NCBI GenBank assembly: GCA_964019695.1
Contig: OZ026524.1
Coordinates: 26,390,164 to 26,454,163, forward strand
Direction: 5' to 3'
Length of the DNA stretch: 64,000 nucleotides
From: Loripinus fragilis
Lineage: Eukaryota > Mollusca > Bivalvia > Lucinida > Lucinidae
The notes under the pieces are model-generated. The model searched no databases. It saw only the letters and a list, made by a program, of their open reading frames with translations, and had not been told where the DNA came from. A program made the translations under genes and the position numbers. Below, one piece after another: positions 36,001 through 46,205 of the stretch (positions are counted from its first letter, which is position 1; each line of letters begins with the position of its first letter).

Positions 36001-36130
36001 ACGACAATTCGTCGAAAGACACTTCGTCGAATACGACAATTAGTCTACAAAGACAATTGGTCTACTACGACAGTTTGTCGAATGCGACACTTAGTCTACT
36101 CCTTTTTTTACATACGACATTTGGTCGAAA
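36001..36130 (+). repeat. GACAATTCGTCGA short tandem array
   Basis: Seven units of 16-18 bp of the form ACGACAATTCGTCGAA, alternating GTCGA with GTCTA variants. One spacer CCTTTTTTTACAT interrupts it near 36101. Confidence 0.88.
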
Positions 36131-36306
36131 AAAATTAAAGCATACTTACATTTACAAATGTAACCTAACCTTACGTGTACATTGCGGTCTTATTTTTGGT
36201 GGCGTGCTTGATTGTGTAAAATGTTTTGATCTCCAAGGTTGTTTGTTATATCATTTTAGTTCAGTGATAGTTTATTGGTAGTATTGGCTTCGAGTTGGTA
36301 GTAAAG

Positions 36307-36486
36307 ATGGATGGAAAACCAGATTGTTTTCTAAGTAGCCGTGGTGCTAGAAAGTTAAGTTTTCAGGGGTATTCATATTGTAAAGACAGACTCGACCCAA
36401 AACTGGGAAATGTTACTGGAAATGTGAGAAAAGGAAATATAAGGGCCGCATTATAACATCGTCTGATGACCGCATATTGATGCGAA
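36307..36486 (+). pseudogene. FLYWCH-type zinc-finger relic
   Basis: From an ATG at 36307 the first frame reads PDCFLSSRGARKLSFQGYSY then CKDRLDP. A one-base frame change near 36400 is needed to continue as KTGKCYWKCEKRKYKGRIIT. Together these follow the FLYWCH pattern: F-S-RG-KL-GY-Y, then YW-C, then GR-IT. The second Cys position reads Tyr, and the terminal His pair is missing. FLYWCH domains occur in some chromatin proteins and at the N-terminus of many MULE-type transposases. Being alone, frameshifted and surrounded by repeats, it is more likely a transposon relic. The assignment is by eye. Confidence 0.72.
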
Positions 36487-37330
36487 CAGTTCTGTCCGTT
36501 TTTTGTTAGTTCCTTTCTCTGCACAATCATCGATTCAGTTTTGTTGAAATAGCTGTTTTAGCAGTGTGTGTTCTTGCGAGAATGCACACATGAGCCTTCG
36601 CTGCTCGAGAGGATTTTTTAAATATATTTTTGGGTTGAGTTGCCCTGCACCCAAGATGAATTCCTACACGATGCGACATGGTGAAATTTTGTACATGCAA
36701 TTAATTAATGCAATGTTCATATATTTCAAAATGTGAACCATTTGTAAGTTCTTTACAACAATATAATAGTTGAACATATCTTTATTCGGTTTCAGAGTCA
36801 AGTTTCATGAAATAAATAAAAAAAAAATAAACAACCGCCTTGTTTATTGTTAGCAAACACTTTTTAAAGAAAATAAATGAAGTGTGTCATTGACAAAAGT
36901 TCGTTAATTATCAAAATAGTTGCCTTAAAATGGTTATATTTTGTTGTGTTAAATTGAATTGAAAAGTTTAACGGCTCCCGATTTATTCATTTCAAACACA
37001 ACGACAGACAAATTATCTCAATAAATGTTAATATTACTTGACGAAGTATTTCTAGATGCAGTCTCGGACCCAATACTGGGTCCGAGATACATTCAAGATG
37101 CATTTACAATTCACATTTATATAAATTAAATAGCAAATCGTAACAAGGCAACTTAAAATCGGTGGAAAATGTTGAAAATTCTACTGCTTTACCTATCTAG
37201 ACAATACACAGTTGACGGCCAGTATATCCCAAGTCTATTTATAGAACCGGAAGTACGTCACGATAAAACCTCCTATACAACCGTTCCTATAACTTCCTAA
37301 AATAAGTACATTTCTGACACCAGGGCACAA

Positions 37331-37877
37331 AAGGAAGCGGAACGAAGAAAACATAATTTTTTAATGTTTTGAGCGTGTCCGCCCCTCCAGCTTTATATAT
37401 ATCGTAAGAAGATATTAAATCACGTTTACTCTTTGAATTTTGGAGATTTTTTGGTCGTCTGCTGATTGTTTTTAAAAAATAAATACTTTAAGGAAGTCCA
37501 TCTGTTGTTAACAGCTTGGACACAGTCCCGGGCCTGGCCTGGGTACAAACTGTTTGCAAAACGGTATCAGCAGATGCCACTAGCATGTGAAGAATTCAGT
37601 AATTAGTTTCGTTTTGGTTAAGTAGATAATTATATATTCTCCTCTAGCCTGCCCCCAGGCGTTAAAAAAATATCTACAAAGTCTGGGATGACAATAATAT
37701 TGCTAGTCCACCCTTCTGTCTCAGTTTTAAATCTTAGCCAAGGTCTGCAAAAGGTAGACTTGGTATCACAAAGGGCTAAAAACATTTTTTTTACAGAAAA
37801 AAACATAAAACTATTATTTATCAGACTTGTGGCTAGTCCAATTCTCCTCGTATGTGTATGTGATAAAAGACATAATT
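37331..37877. other. Unassigned, with one palindromic piece
   Basis: 37453-37585 has GGTCGTCTGCTGATTG at one side and ATCAGCAGATGCCACTAG at the other, around AACAGCTTGGACACAGT and CTGGGTACAAACTGTT. It is a decayed family-2-like MITE. No gene. Confidence 0.5.
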
Positions 37878-38107
37878 GAGCCGCGACATGACATTTCCAA
37901 CAATGTGATATGCGACTAGCAAAGGCGCATACCAGCCTGCGCATACGCACAGTCTGATCAGAGCCTTTGCTAGTCACTTGAATAGTCTATGACTATACTG
38001 GCCGAACAGCATTTGGAGTTTCAAAGCTTAAAAGGAGAATGCTCTGGCTCTGCTGAGTCTACACTTATCAAGATGCCACATTGTTGGAAGTCACATGTCA
38101 CGGCTCA
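37878..38107. mobile_element. Inverted-repeat MITE (family 3), copy 1
   Basis: TGAGCCGCGACATGACATTT at the left is mirrored by AAGTCACATGTCACGGCTCA at the right. The interior has GACTAGCAAAGGC, CAGCCTGCGCATACGCACAG and GAACAGCATTTGGAGTTTC. Four more copies lie at 44092, 55250, 62587 and 62888. Confidence 0.9.
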
Positions 38108-38187
38108 TATAACAGAGTCTACACCCAATAAAGGATTTTCCTTTAATATGGTGTGGGATAGTCCGTTGAGTCCATAGGGTAACCAAA

Positions 38188-38400
38188 TTAACTCTTAAAG
38201 CGCCAATCGCAACAAAAGGCGTCTGCTTTTCTCGTCTGCTGAAATGTTTAAGAAGCCTCTATGGCAAACGGTGTGAACCCAGATCAGACTGCTCCTATAG
38301 GTGCAGTCTGTTCTGGGTTCACACTGTTTGCTTCTATACTTAATTTGTCAGTAATGCTAGGCAATTGTTTGCAGCACACGACTTCAGCATCATGCACACT
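38188..38400 (+). mobile_element. TTAA-type palindromic MITE (family 2), right end decayed
   Basis: TTAACTCTTAAAGCGCCAAT at the left and the core GTGAACCCAGATCAGACTGC with its complement match 28463-28699. The right terminal repeat is not recognisable. Confidence 0.87.
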
Positions 38401-38508
38401 AGTAGCTGGAGAATATTAAAATAAATAAGTATGCAAATTTTGATCCAAATATACCACGTGATTAACAGATACATGTATGAGCATTTTCACTATCTGACCA
38501 CACCGGGT

Positions 38509-38883
38509 CAGGGCTCCAGATAAGAGGGGGTAAAGGGTATTTCAGCATTGATTTTTTTTGGAATTCAGCATTGAAAATTAAATTGAAGGGTGCAGTTTGA
38601 GGTTTCAGTGCTGATATTCAATTTATGAGGTGAAATCTTTTAATTTTAGTAAGAAAAAACTATTCAATATACACCAATTGCATAAATCGTGGAAGTTTTC
38701 TTAAAAACGCAACATGTTTTTGATACAAGCAACTTTTGTTTAAAATATGTTCAGCAAATATTAGGTCTTTTTACAAGGCTTTGCCTTTTCTGCAATTTGA
38801 TATTTTACATATGGAGTAAACAACTCATTAAATTAAAAAGAAGGGGGTGAAATACCCATTAGTCCAAATCCTTATCTAGGCCA
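38509..38883. mobile_element. Possible element with CTCCAGATAAG/CTTATCTAGGC ends
   Basis: CAGGGCTCCAGATAAGAGGG at 38509-38528 is weakly mirrored by TCCTTATCTAGGCC at 38869-38882. Just inside, GGGTATTTCA is mirrored by TGAAATACCC. No coding region or clear target duplication. The ends resemble those of the family-1 MITE (AGGCCTCCAGATAAG). Confidence 0.55.
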
Positions 38884-39944
38884 CTGCCGGATGGACTCAG
38901 CAAAGTCTCGTCCATCCAAAAAGGCTGAACATTACGTATGCCAGTCTTTAGACAATATGGAAATGCATACGTATGCAAAAGTTGATCAAAATATACCATT
39001 TTGTTCAAGAGTTATAAGAATTTTCACTAACTGCTAACGGACGTATAGTGATTATATGCACACCTGGGGTCGTGCAATAGTCCCACCACGGACCACGCTT
39101 CCCGCAGAATCGTGAAATTTACAATTTGAAACAAAATACAATTTCAAAACTGTCCGTAGTACAGGTAGAGTTGTCCTATGACGGTAATGTTTAGTTGGAA
39201 TCCAGACGTGTTTTGCCAATACTTCCAAGAAAGGGCTAACAACATATTTGAGATATTTATCCTTGAAATGCACGTGATAGTTCTTTTTTGTTGCTCAACT
39301 TGCGGGAAATGTACAAAATATGAAACCTGTGCAAATTGCACAGTTTTCATATTTTGTACTTTTCACGCAGTTGTACATCTACAATGGCTAGGCAACACCT
39401 AGCACAGGTTCACTTATTTTGCTATTATTTAGGGTTCAGTTTGTGGTAGCTTTTAACGGAGGGCATGACCAAGGCTCGCATTGGCTAGTTGCTACTTAGT
39501 CCTCATATGTGTAGGATGGAACCACCAATTCATGTGTGAAAGTTTTAAGTATCATTAAAACCAGGATTCTGAGGCTGCTGCCCTTCTATAGAAAGAAGTC
39601 AGCATCAAATTACTGAATAAGGCTGATTGATGGACATATAATGTCTTATTATAATTGGCTATCGTCTACGAGACAGCGAAATGAACATGCCTTGTGTTCT
39701 GATAATGCTAGGTTGTATCCAAGTTTTTGTGAAAAGTTGTCTGTAATATTAAATCACATGATTTAAGGAGGAATTTGGAGAACGTCGACTTTCTATACGC
39801 TAATATAAGTTATTCTACAATGTGCGCAATTGTTTTTCAGTTCAATGAACCCTTTTAGCTGTATGCCATACACCTTTTTATGGGCATTCATTAGTTTTCC
39901 AACATTCCAGTAGAAAAGGGAATTGGATAGCATGTGCTCTCAGA
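38884..39944. other. Unassigned stretch
   Basis: GAAATGTACAAAATATGAAA then CCTGTGCAAATTGCACAG and CATATTTTGTAC near 39304-39360 form a local palindrome. No gene. Confidence 0.5.
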
Positions 39945-40705
39945 ATGCACGCTTAGTTGATTGCCATTGAGTAGATCAGTACCCGCAACTCGTTTTTTTT
40001 TAGAAATCACGCTTCTAAATAAAGCTGATTGTCATTGAGTAGATATGTACCCGCAACTCGTTTTCTATCTAGAATTCACGCTTAGTTGATTGCCATTGAG
40101 TAGATCTGTAGCCGCAACTCGTTTTTTCCCTCTAGAAAAAAACACGCTTAGTTGATTGTCATTGAGGATATCTGTACCCGCAACTCGTTTTTCTCTTTAG
40201 AATTCACGCTTAGTTGATTGTCATTGAGTTGATCTAAACCACGCTTAGTTGATTGTCAATAAGCAGATCTGTACCCACAACTTGTTTTTCTTACTAGAAT
40301 TCACGCTTAGTTTTGAGTAGATATGTACCCGCAGCTGTTTTTCTCTCTATAATTCACGTTTAGTTTTGAGTATATCTGTACCCGCTACTCGTTTTCTCTC
40401 TAGAATTCACGGCATCACGCTTAGTTTATTGTCATTGGGTAGATCTGTAACCTCAACTTGTTTTTTCTCTCTAGAACTTACGCTTAGCTGATTGTCATTG
40501 AGTATATCTGTACCCTCTACTCGGTTTTCTCTCTAGAATTCACGGCATCACGCTTAGTTGATTGTCATTGAGTTGATCTATTTCACACTTAGTTGATTGT
40601 GATTGAGGAGATATGTACCCGCAACTCACTTTTCTCTCCAGACTTCATGCATATTTGATTGCCATTGAGTAGAGCTTTACCCGCAACTCGTTTTCCTGGT
40701 GAATA
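39945..40705 (+). repeat. 62-bp minisatellite, about 13 units
   Basis: The unit runs CACGCTTAGTTGATTG, TCATTGAGTAGATCTGTACC, CGCAACTCGTTTTTC, TCTCTAGAATT. Some units are shortened (CTTAGTTTTGAGTA). Two units carry an extra AATTCACGGCATCACGC about 130 bp apart, a sign of higher-order duplication. Confidence 0.95.
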
Positions 40706-40990
40706 AGGCAAATCGGCCGACTCGTAATATTTTGATATTTTTAGTATCCGCGAGTAGTTAAGGCTCAGACGAGAGTGTCTCACCGGAACCTTGCATGCTT
40801 GCATGCACAATGTACGCAGGTCGATTAAGGCTCCGGCCAAAGAAGAAACTTCTAGCCCAACAATAATGCATGTTTAAATTTAGACTTAGCGCATATGATA
40901 GGTTCCATGTATACAATTGTCCAGTGAAGAAATACAAAAACAAAACAAAAACTAGAAATGTATCCTTGGGACACGGACACCCCGCTGATG
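40706..40990. other. Unassigned stretch
   Basis: Nothing recognisable apart from GCATGCTTGCATGCA near 40793, a short palindromic word. Confidence 0.4.
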
Positions 40991-41530
40991 CAAAATTCGC
41001 AAATTCTCACGAACAAAGCCAAAATGACATATTTTGATGAACAAAGGACAATACCCCCTGAATGTATGATGCGATATAAACCATTATCAAACTTGAAGAA
41101 AACATTACAGTACTAAACAACATGACAAAGGTTCATAATTTTTTGATCAAAATTACTTGACTTATAGACCGGACACCATAAAAAAAATTGTGATTTTAGA
41201 CGAGCAAAGGGCAATAGCTCCTGAACGCATGGCGCGATATAGACCATTATCGAGCTTGAAGAAGTTACTATGGTACAAAACATTGTGACCAAGTTTTATA
41301 AAGTTGTGATCCAAATTACTGGATTTATCAACTGGACACCGTTTTCATGAACAAATGGCAATAACTCCTGAAGACATGGTGCGATATGGACCATTACCAA
41401 ACTTGAAAAAGACACTATGGTACTAAACAATGTGACCAAGTTTCATAAAATTCCGACCAAAACTATTTACTTGTGAAAGCGGACGTTGATGGTGTAACAT
41501 ACGGACGAACGGATGGACGTTAAGGGGTAA
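40991..41530 (+). repeat. ~180-bp tandem repeat, three units
   Basis: Units share GAACAAAKGGCAATARCTCCTGAA-like starts, ATGGTGCGATATRGACCATTA, AACTTGAAGAA, ACTATGGTACTAAACAA and TGACCAAGTTTCATAA. The array closes with ACATACGGACGAACGGATGG. Confidence 0.88.
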
Positions 41531-41584
41531 CACTTTATTAACAAGGCCATTGTCATGGTGGGAGCATATAAAAGGAGCACAAAA

Positions 41585-41723
41585 GTAAAATTACATACTT
41601 ACCCTTCAATTTAAACATAGGTAGCGGTGCTCAAAAGAACCGCCTCAGGTTTTTTGAGTACCCACAATTATGTTTAAAGGAAAAAAAATGTTTCAATTAC
41701 GCACTCTTATCTGACGCCCGGTC
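41585..41723 (-). mobile_element. Palindromic MITE, family 1, shortened copy
   Basis: GTGCTCAAAAGAACCGCCTC is followed by only half of the return arm (GGTTTTTTGAGTACCCACAA), so the centre of the palindrome has been deleted. It ends ACGCACTCTTATCTGACGCC. Confidence 0.82.
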
Positions 41724-42286
41724 GTAATACGATTACTAATAAGCCCGTTTTCTCCCCGTCAGTGCTGTGCCATAACGGTGCAAAGAAAGTACGTTGTTAT
41801 ACAGCTAATCAAATCTGCAAATTGAAAAATGGAATCCAATTTCTTTAAAGAAAGAAGACGCCTGTGGTTATTAAGTATTACGCAAATACGCACTTTGTGA
41901 TTTCATCCAAGGAGCACGTCCATCCAGGGTGCAGGCTTAGTCGTAGTAGCTTTCCGAGATCTGAAATCGGGTGCGAGTAGCGATGTAGCGACACCATAAG
42001 CATTGAAAGTAGGGGAGCATTTTAGCTGAAATAAACGATGTCTCGTGCACATTGCATAACTGATTGGTATTTTCCCATGATCCATTAGATTCGTTTCCTT
42101 GGCGACAGATCGATAGTATACGTGCGGAGAAAGCCATTAGTTTAAGGAATATTGCTTATTCAAATTGATCTGCTTATATAATGAGAAAAGCTTCAAGGTC
42201 GTTTCCGTCACTGACCTTATGTATGTCATATATAACAAGAAAACGATGCCATCAGTGCACTTATTATACCACACTTACAATGTGCC

Positions 42287-42428
42287 AACTTTAGCACGAC
42301 ATATCTCGTGATGTGCAATGTCTACACTGATGTAGGTGGTATAAAATAGTTATACCATGTTTGTCCACCTGTACGTAAGATAATCCACTCGCTAAAGCTC
42401 GTGGATTATCTCCACTTACAGGCGGATA
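42287..42428 (+). repeat. Dispersed repeat, partner of 5672-5815
   Basis: Same order of words as at 5672: CTCGTGATGTGCAATG, CTACACTGATGTAGGTGG, GATAATCCACTCGC, GTGGATTATCTCCAC. Confidence 0.85.
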
Positions 42429-42429
42429 G

Positions 42430-42504
42430 TGGCAAACATTGTGACGCCAGATCAGACTGCTCCTACAGGAGCAGTCTGATCTGGGTCCACACTGTTTATC
42501 TATG
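42430..42504. repeat. Family-2 palindromic core
   Basis: GCCAGATCAGACTGCTCCTA and AGGAGCAGTCTGATCTGGGT form a near-perfect palindrome. The TTAA ends are missing, and the LINE fragment starts directly after it. Confidence 0.85.
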
Positions 42505-43200
42505 AGGCTTCAGAAAGTTTAGTGGACGACACAAAACATACAGTTTCTGAAGCCAAAGCAGTTGATCTAGCTTTAGATTTCATTAGCACTTGTGATGCTA
42601 ACAATAAATTTATTATATTTTCTGATGAAAGCAATGAACCATACCAGTTCAAAGAATCCACAGATTCAGAAACCTTTAGAAAAATGTCACGAGCTTTTAG
42701 TTTATAAAGAAATTGTTTTCTGTTGGATTCCTAGTCATATAGGTATCCAAGGCAATGAGATGGTAGATAAGCAAGCAAAAAACATCGCTTTCATTTGAAC
42801 CAACATCTTTTAAGATTCCATTTCTAATTTTAAGCCATCTATCAATCAATATATCTTGGAAGAATGACAAACTTCATGGAATAACAGCATTGGAAATAAA
42901 CTTCTTGACATGAAACCAACTATTGGTGAATATCAATCAGTTGTTCGAAACATTAGAAGAGAAGAAGTCGTTTTAGCTCAACTCCGTTTAGGTCATACAA
43001 GGGTCACACATTCATACTTATTACAAGGTGAAGACCAGCCACAATGTGTTGGTTGTGACACACCATTCACTGTACGTCACTTCCTTTTGGGATGTGGCGA
43101 CTTTGCATAAGTAAGAAATAATTGCTTCCATGTTGATAACATGAAAGAATTATTTCAAGATATACATATTGATAGTATTATGACATTTTTAAGACAATAA
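42505..43200 (+). pseudogene. LINE 3' end: RNase H plus C-terminal region
   Basis: The blocks are read in shifting frames. VSEAKAVDLALDFI and NNKFIIFSDE near 42550-42625 are the start of an RNase H fold. After a frameshift comes VFCWIPSHIGIQGNEMVDKQ (42718-42777), which carries the conserved His and GNE...D of LINE RNase H. A further frameshift leads to QLRLGHTRVTHSYLL, CVGCDTPFTVRHFLLGC (a Cys-x2-Cys...His...Cys knuckle) and MKELFQDIHIDSIMTFLRQ, ending at a stop at 43198. An RNase H domain points to an I-type or related LINE lineage, different from the 19-23-kb element. The RT and endonuclease are absent, as expected of a 5' truncation. Confidence 0.93.
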
Positions 43201-43535
43201 ATCTTTTTAACAAAATCTAATTGCTATTTTTAAAATCATGACTTGTTTTACATTTGTATCAGACCATCATACAGCTTTTGTAATGTTGTATTCTGTTCAG
43301 TTAAAGAACATGTACAGTTGTCTAAATAGCTCTTTGAAACTGTCAGATATTGTACGTGGTCTCTCCTGTCAACAATCGTATTGCAACTAATTATCATTAT
43401 ACAAACTCATCATCACCGTTCCTTTTGTTTTATCTTATAAAGTTTTATTTTCTTCATCCTCATCATGTTTAGTTTAATGCCGTCTAACGCTAATGACCCA
43501 CAAGGGTTGATGCGTCGTTATTGTACTTTCAAAGA
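43201..43535 (+). mobile_element. Probable 3' UTR of the RNase H LINE
   Basis: Non-coding sequence directly downstream of the C-terminal stop. The end is placed near GGGTTGATGCGTCGTTATTG, without a visible poly(A) or target duplication. Confidence 0.45.
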
Positions 43536-44091
43536 TAGATGAGAATCGATGTAAACAAACATTGGCCAGTTTACCTTGATTTCGGGCGTGCAGGTAGTCT
43601 CAGTTTACAGTTATATTGAACCTACCATAGATTATTGCATATGCGCGTAACAGTGAAAAATCATGCTTTACCTGTTTATAAGAAAAATAGAATAGCCTCA
43701 TTACTATGCATCTTTGAAAGCACAATAAGCACCAAACAAACAAACAAACAAACAAAACATACAGTTTGTGATTATGCGCTTTAAGGGTTTAATAAAAGTG
43801 AGTTTAGTGTGTATACGGTTAGGATTTTCATGAAATGCACGCACGTTTGCGCGGCTCAAAAAGCTTATTAACTCTTTACCAAATTATAAATAGAACCTGA
43901 TTTCCCTTGTTTAGCAGATGGAATAGCCGGACCACGCCCATGTATGAATATTAAAGTTACCGCCTTTACAGTAAGCGAAAAGTTGTCATACCGTCTTTTG
44001 AAAGGTAGGAAAGGAATCACAAGGCGGGAGAAAACATGAACTGATTTGCTATCAAAAAATAGCTAAATAATTTCGCATGTTACAAGTACAC
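43536..44091. other. Unassigned stretch
   Basis: (CAAA)n near 43735-43757 is followed by GATTATGCGCTTTAAGGGTT, a family-2 MITE right end, at 43773-43792. No gene. Confidence 0.5.
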
Positions 44092-44298
44092 CGCGACATG
44101 TGATTTCAAACAATGTGGCATTTTGACATGAATAGACACAGACGAGCCTGTATAGCCTCTTAGAAATATCAAATGCTGTTCGGTCAGTAGCTTAATAGTC
44201 ATAGAATATTCAAGCGACTAGCAATGGCTCTGTTCAGTCTGCGCGTATGCTGGTCGCACTTTCCACATTGTTGGAATCTCATGTCGCGGTTCAAATTA
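44092..44298. mobile_element. Inverted-repeat MITE (family 3), copy 2
   Basis: CCGCGACATGTGATTTCAAA at the left mirrors TTGGAATCTCATGTCGCGGT at the right. The interior has GACGAGCCTG and CAAGCGACTAGCAATGGCTC. Confidence 0.9.
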
Positions 44299-44870
44299 TA
44301 CTTTTAAAAAGAAACTATTGTTAGTGCGTTACGGTTAACACATGCAGTTTCGGTCAGTCACTCCTGTGTTCTTTCGGTCCCAGATAGATTCTGTTCTGGG
44401 TCTTATCCGCCTTATGTTTGAGTTAGGTTAATAGAAATAGTATATAGCCGAGTTATGGCATTTGAGTCATGTCAGAAATTATGCTGATTTTAGATATTAA
44501 AATGCTAACAATTGTTTTCATTATATTTTTTAGGACATATGCCATGCTCAGAAACAAATACTATACCCGCGTTTGCGCGGGTCCTTAACGCGGGTCCTTT
44601 CTTAGTAATGACAAAATCTTAAAGTGACGACAACATTGAAAGCACGTGAATCCTTAATACATGTCCTTGTTAAATCATGCAATCTGCCGCAAACCCGTAG
44701 GTTTAGATAAACCAAAACAATCAGCGTAAAATTGTAAATATTTTGTTATCCATAATTTTTAGCATATGTTTTGGGTGCTCACAAGAACCGTCTCATTGAG
44801 ACGGTTCTTTTGAGTACCCACAACATATGTTTTGAAATAAGAAATTTAATTTTCTGATACGTACACTCCT

Positions 44871-45630
44871 AAACTCTAGTTCTTATGATTTTCACATTGA
44901 TTTTCGGCGATAACTTTTTTATTACTAATTTTAGCAAACTGTGTTCGCGATGAAAGTTGTAGAGAAAAATTAGCGCCAATTTCTCCAAATGGTTCCATAA
45001 TCCAAGATGCTGCAGTTAACCCTGCGCATAGATGCACTCTTTGAGAATTTTAATCAAAGCTCAAATAAAGTCAGTCAAAAAACTGCATTGCGACGCCCTA
45101 ATTCATTAACTAAAGCGATGGATGGCTTGTTTAAATATATTGGAAATCGCGCCTGGTTCGCTCGTGCGTTAAGCTATTGGGGTCATCTCGAAACCGCCCG
45201 TTTTGGAGCACGTGCATAAGAGACAAATAGCACGCCATGCGTAATCACAGCTTCTGCTCACACAAATGATCACACTCAAATAAGATTCTCTACTTTATGG
45301 GTTTGCAAACAGCAGGATTATGCTATGCACAGCCGCTGATTAACTGTATATTCACCGCGTGTGAATATTCTTTTGAGACGAACCCTTTCTGTCACGCCTC
45401 TACGAAATTTACCTGTCAATAAAAGACTTAGAAATTTCGGCTAAATTTTGTTTATCGCAGATGCTTCATCTATGTACACAAAAATCTGTTTGCGACACAA
45501 ACTTCGGACCTTTTGGAGAAATTGGCGCTAATTTTCCTGAAAAACTTTCATCGCGATCACATTTTGCTTACATTGAAAATAAAAAGGTTATCGCCGAAAA
45601 TCAATGTGAAAAACATAAAAACTAGAGTTT
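44871..45630. mobile_element. 760-bp element with ~125-bp terminal inverted repeats
   Basis: The left arm (44871-44996) begins AAACTCTAGTTCTTATG and runs through CACATTGATTTTCGGCGATA to TTAGCGCCAATTTCTCCAAA. The right arm (45505-45630) is its complement, finishing AACTAGAGTTT. Flanking CTAA and TTAA-like bases hint at a TTAA or TAA target, one base off. The interior holds a 71-codon frame (see 45007). It is probably non-autonomous. Confidence 0.92.
45007..45219 (+). CDS. Unrecognised 71-codon frame inside the inverted-repeat element
   Basis: ATG to TAA with no internal stop, reading for example TKAMDGLFKYIGNRAWFAR near its middle. It begins ten bases inside the left inverted arm and is less AT-rich than its surroundings. 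I recognise no family. It could be an exon fragment captured by the transposon, a decayed transposase piece, or chance. At 70 residues chance is a serious option in this window, where many such frames exist. Confidence 0.2.
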   Translation: MLQLTLRIDALFENFNQSSNKVSQKTALRRPNSLTKAMDGLFKYIGNRAWFARALSYWGHLETARFGARA

Positions 45631-45649
45631 AACTAAAGGCCTGTTAAAT

Positions 45650-46205
45650 CGGATAATAAATAAGAAAGCAGTAGTAATGACGTACCAATGTTTCAGAGTG
45701 TAGCCAGTCTGCATGTACCTGCAAGGCTCAAAATGCCGTTAAAGGAGTGGATCACTAATAATTATTACTTCACATTGACATCAGAAACCCAGTGAAAATG
45801 CCATGTCTAAAGATGTGAAAGGTGTTGTTTCCCCATTCTCAAGTTGCACAAAAATGTGTTGATGACGTCAAACCTTGATTAAAAGTCTCAGTGGCATGCA
45901 CAGTATAATCCGTCATGCTGCGAACGCAAGTTATTGGCATCTATTAATTACAAGTTTTGCTTGGTTTTTGTCACAACTCCAGAAAAGCCAAACTTACCAA
46001 AAGCAAAGCCAGTTTCGTTACACTTCTTTCTCTTCAGAATTACATTCGTAACTTAAGTCACGTAAATCTATGGCGCATGGCTAGATCAACCTATCAAAAT
46101 TAATACAGGATGCAAATGAATCAGCATCGAAATTACAGCAGCCATTCGATTTTGTAAGCATATACAATTTATCTTGCTTACGAAATAATCAGTTGGTATG
46201 TAACA
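45650..46205. other. Unassigned stretch
   Basis: No repeat or gene I can name. Confidence 0.45.

Larger units (their letters stand above)
33945..37330. mobile_element. Possible large non-autonomous element with diverged inverted ends
   Basis: 33965-34045 and the complement of 37205-37310 share, in order, CGGTT then ATAGGAGGTTTTA, GTGACGT, GATAT or CATAT and GGCCGTCAAC. Further in, ACTGGGTCCGAGAT near 34708 is matched by CTCGGACCCAATACTGGGTC near 37070. The interior has no intact coding region but holds a fold-back, tandem repeats and a FLYWCH relic. The bounds are approximate. It may equally be two unrelated copies of one shorter element in opposite orientation. Confidence 0.45.
44698..45643 (-). 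mobile_element. Palindromic MITE, family 1, split by a later insertion
   Basis: 44698-44870 carries the palindrome AAGAACCGTCTCATTGAGAC and the flank up to GTACACTCCT. The expected last bases TAACTAAAGGCC are found only after 45630. The gap is filled by the long-inverted-repeat element, so the MITE is older. Confidence 0.85.

Noticed and set aside
35557..36281. Two frames of 116 and 112 codons
   Set aside because: They translate the ~190-bp tandem repeat and the GACAATTCGTCGA array.
39945..40705. Regular repeat considered as a CRISPR array
   Set aside because: Units are contiguous without unique spacers, degenerate, and in a eukaryotic context with no cas genes.
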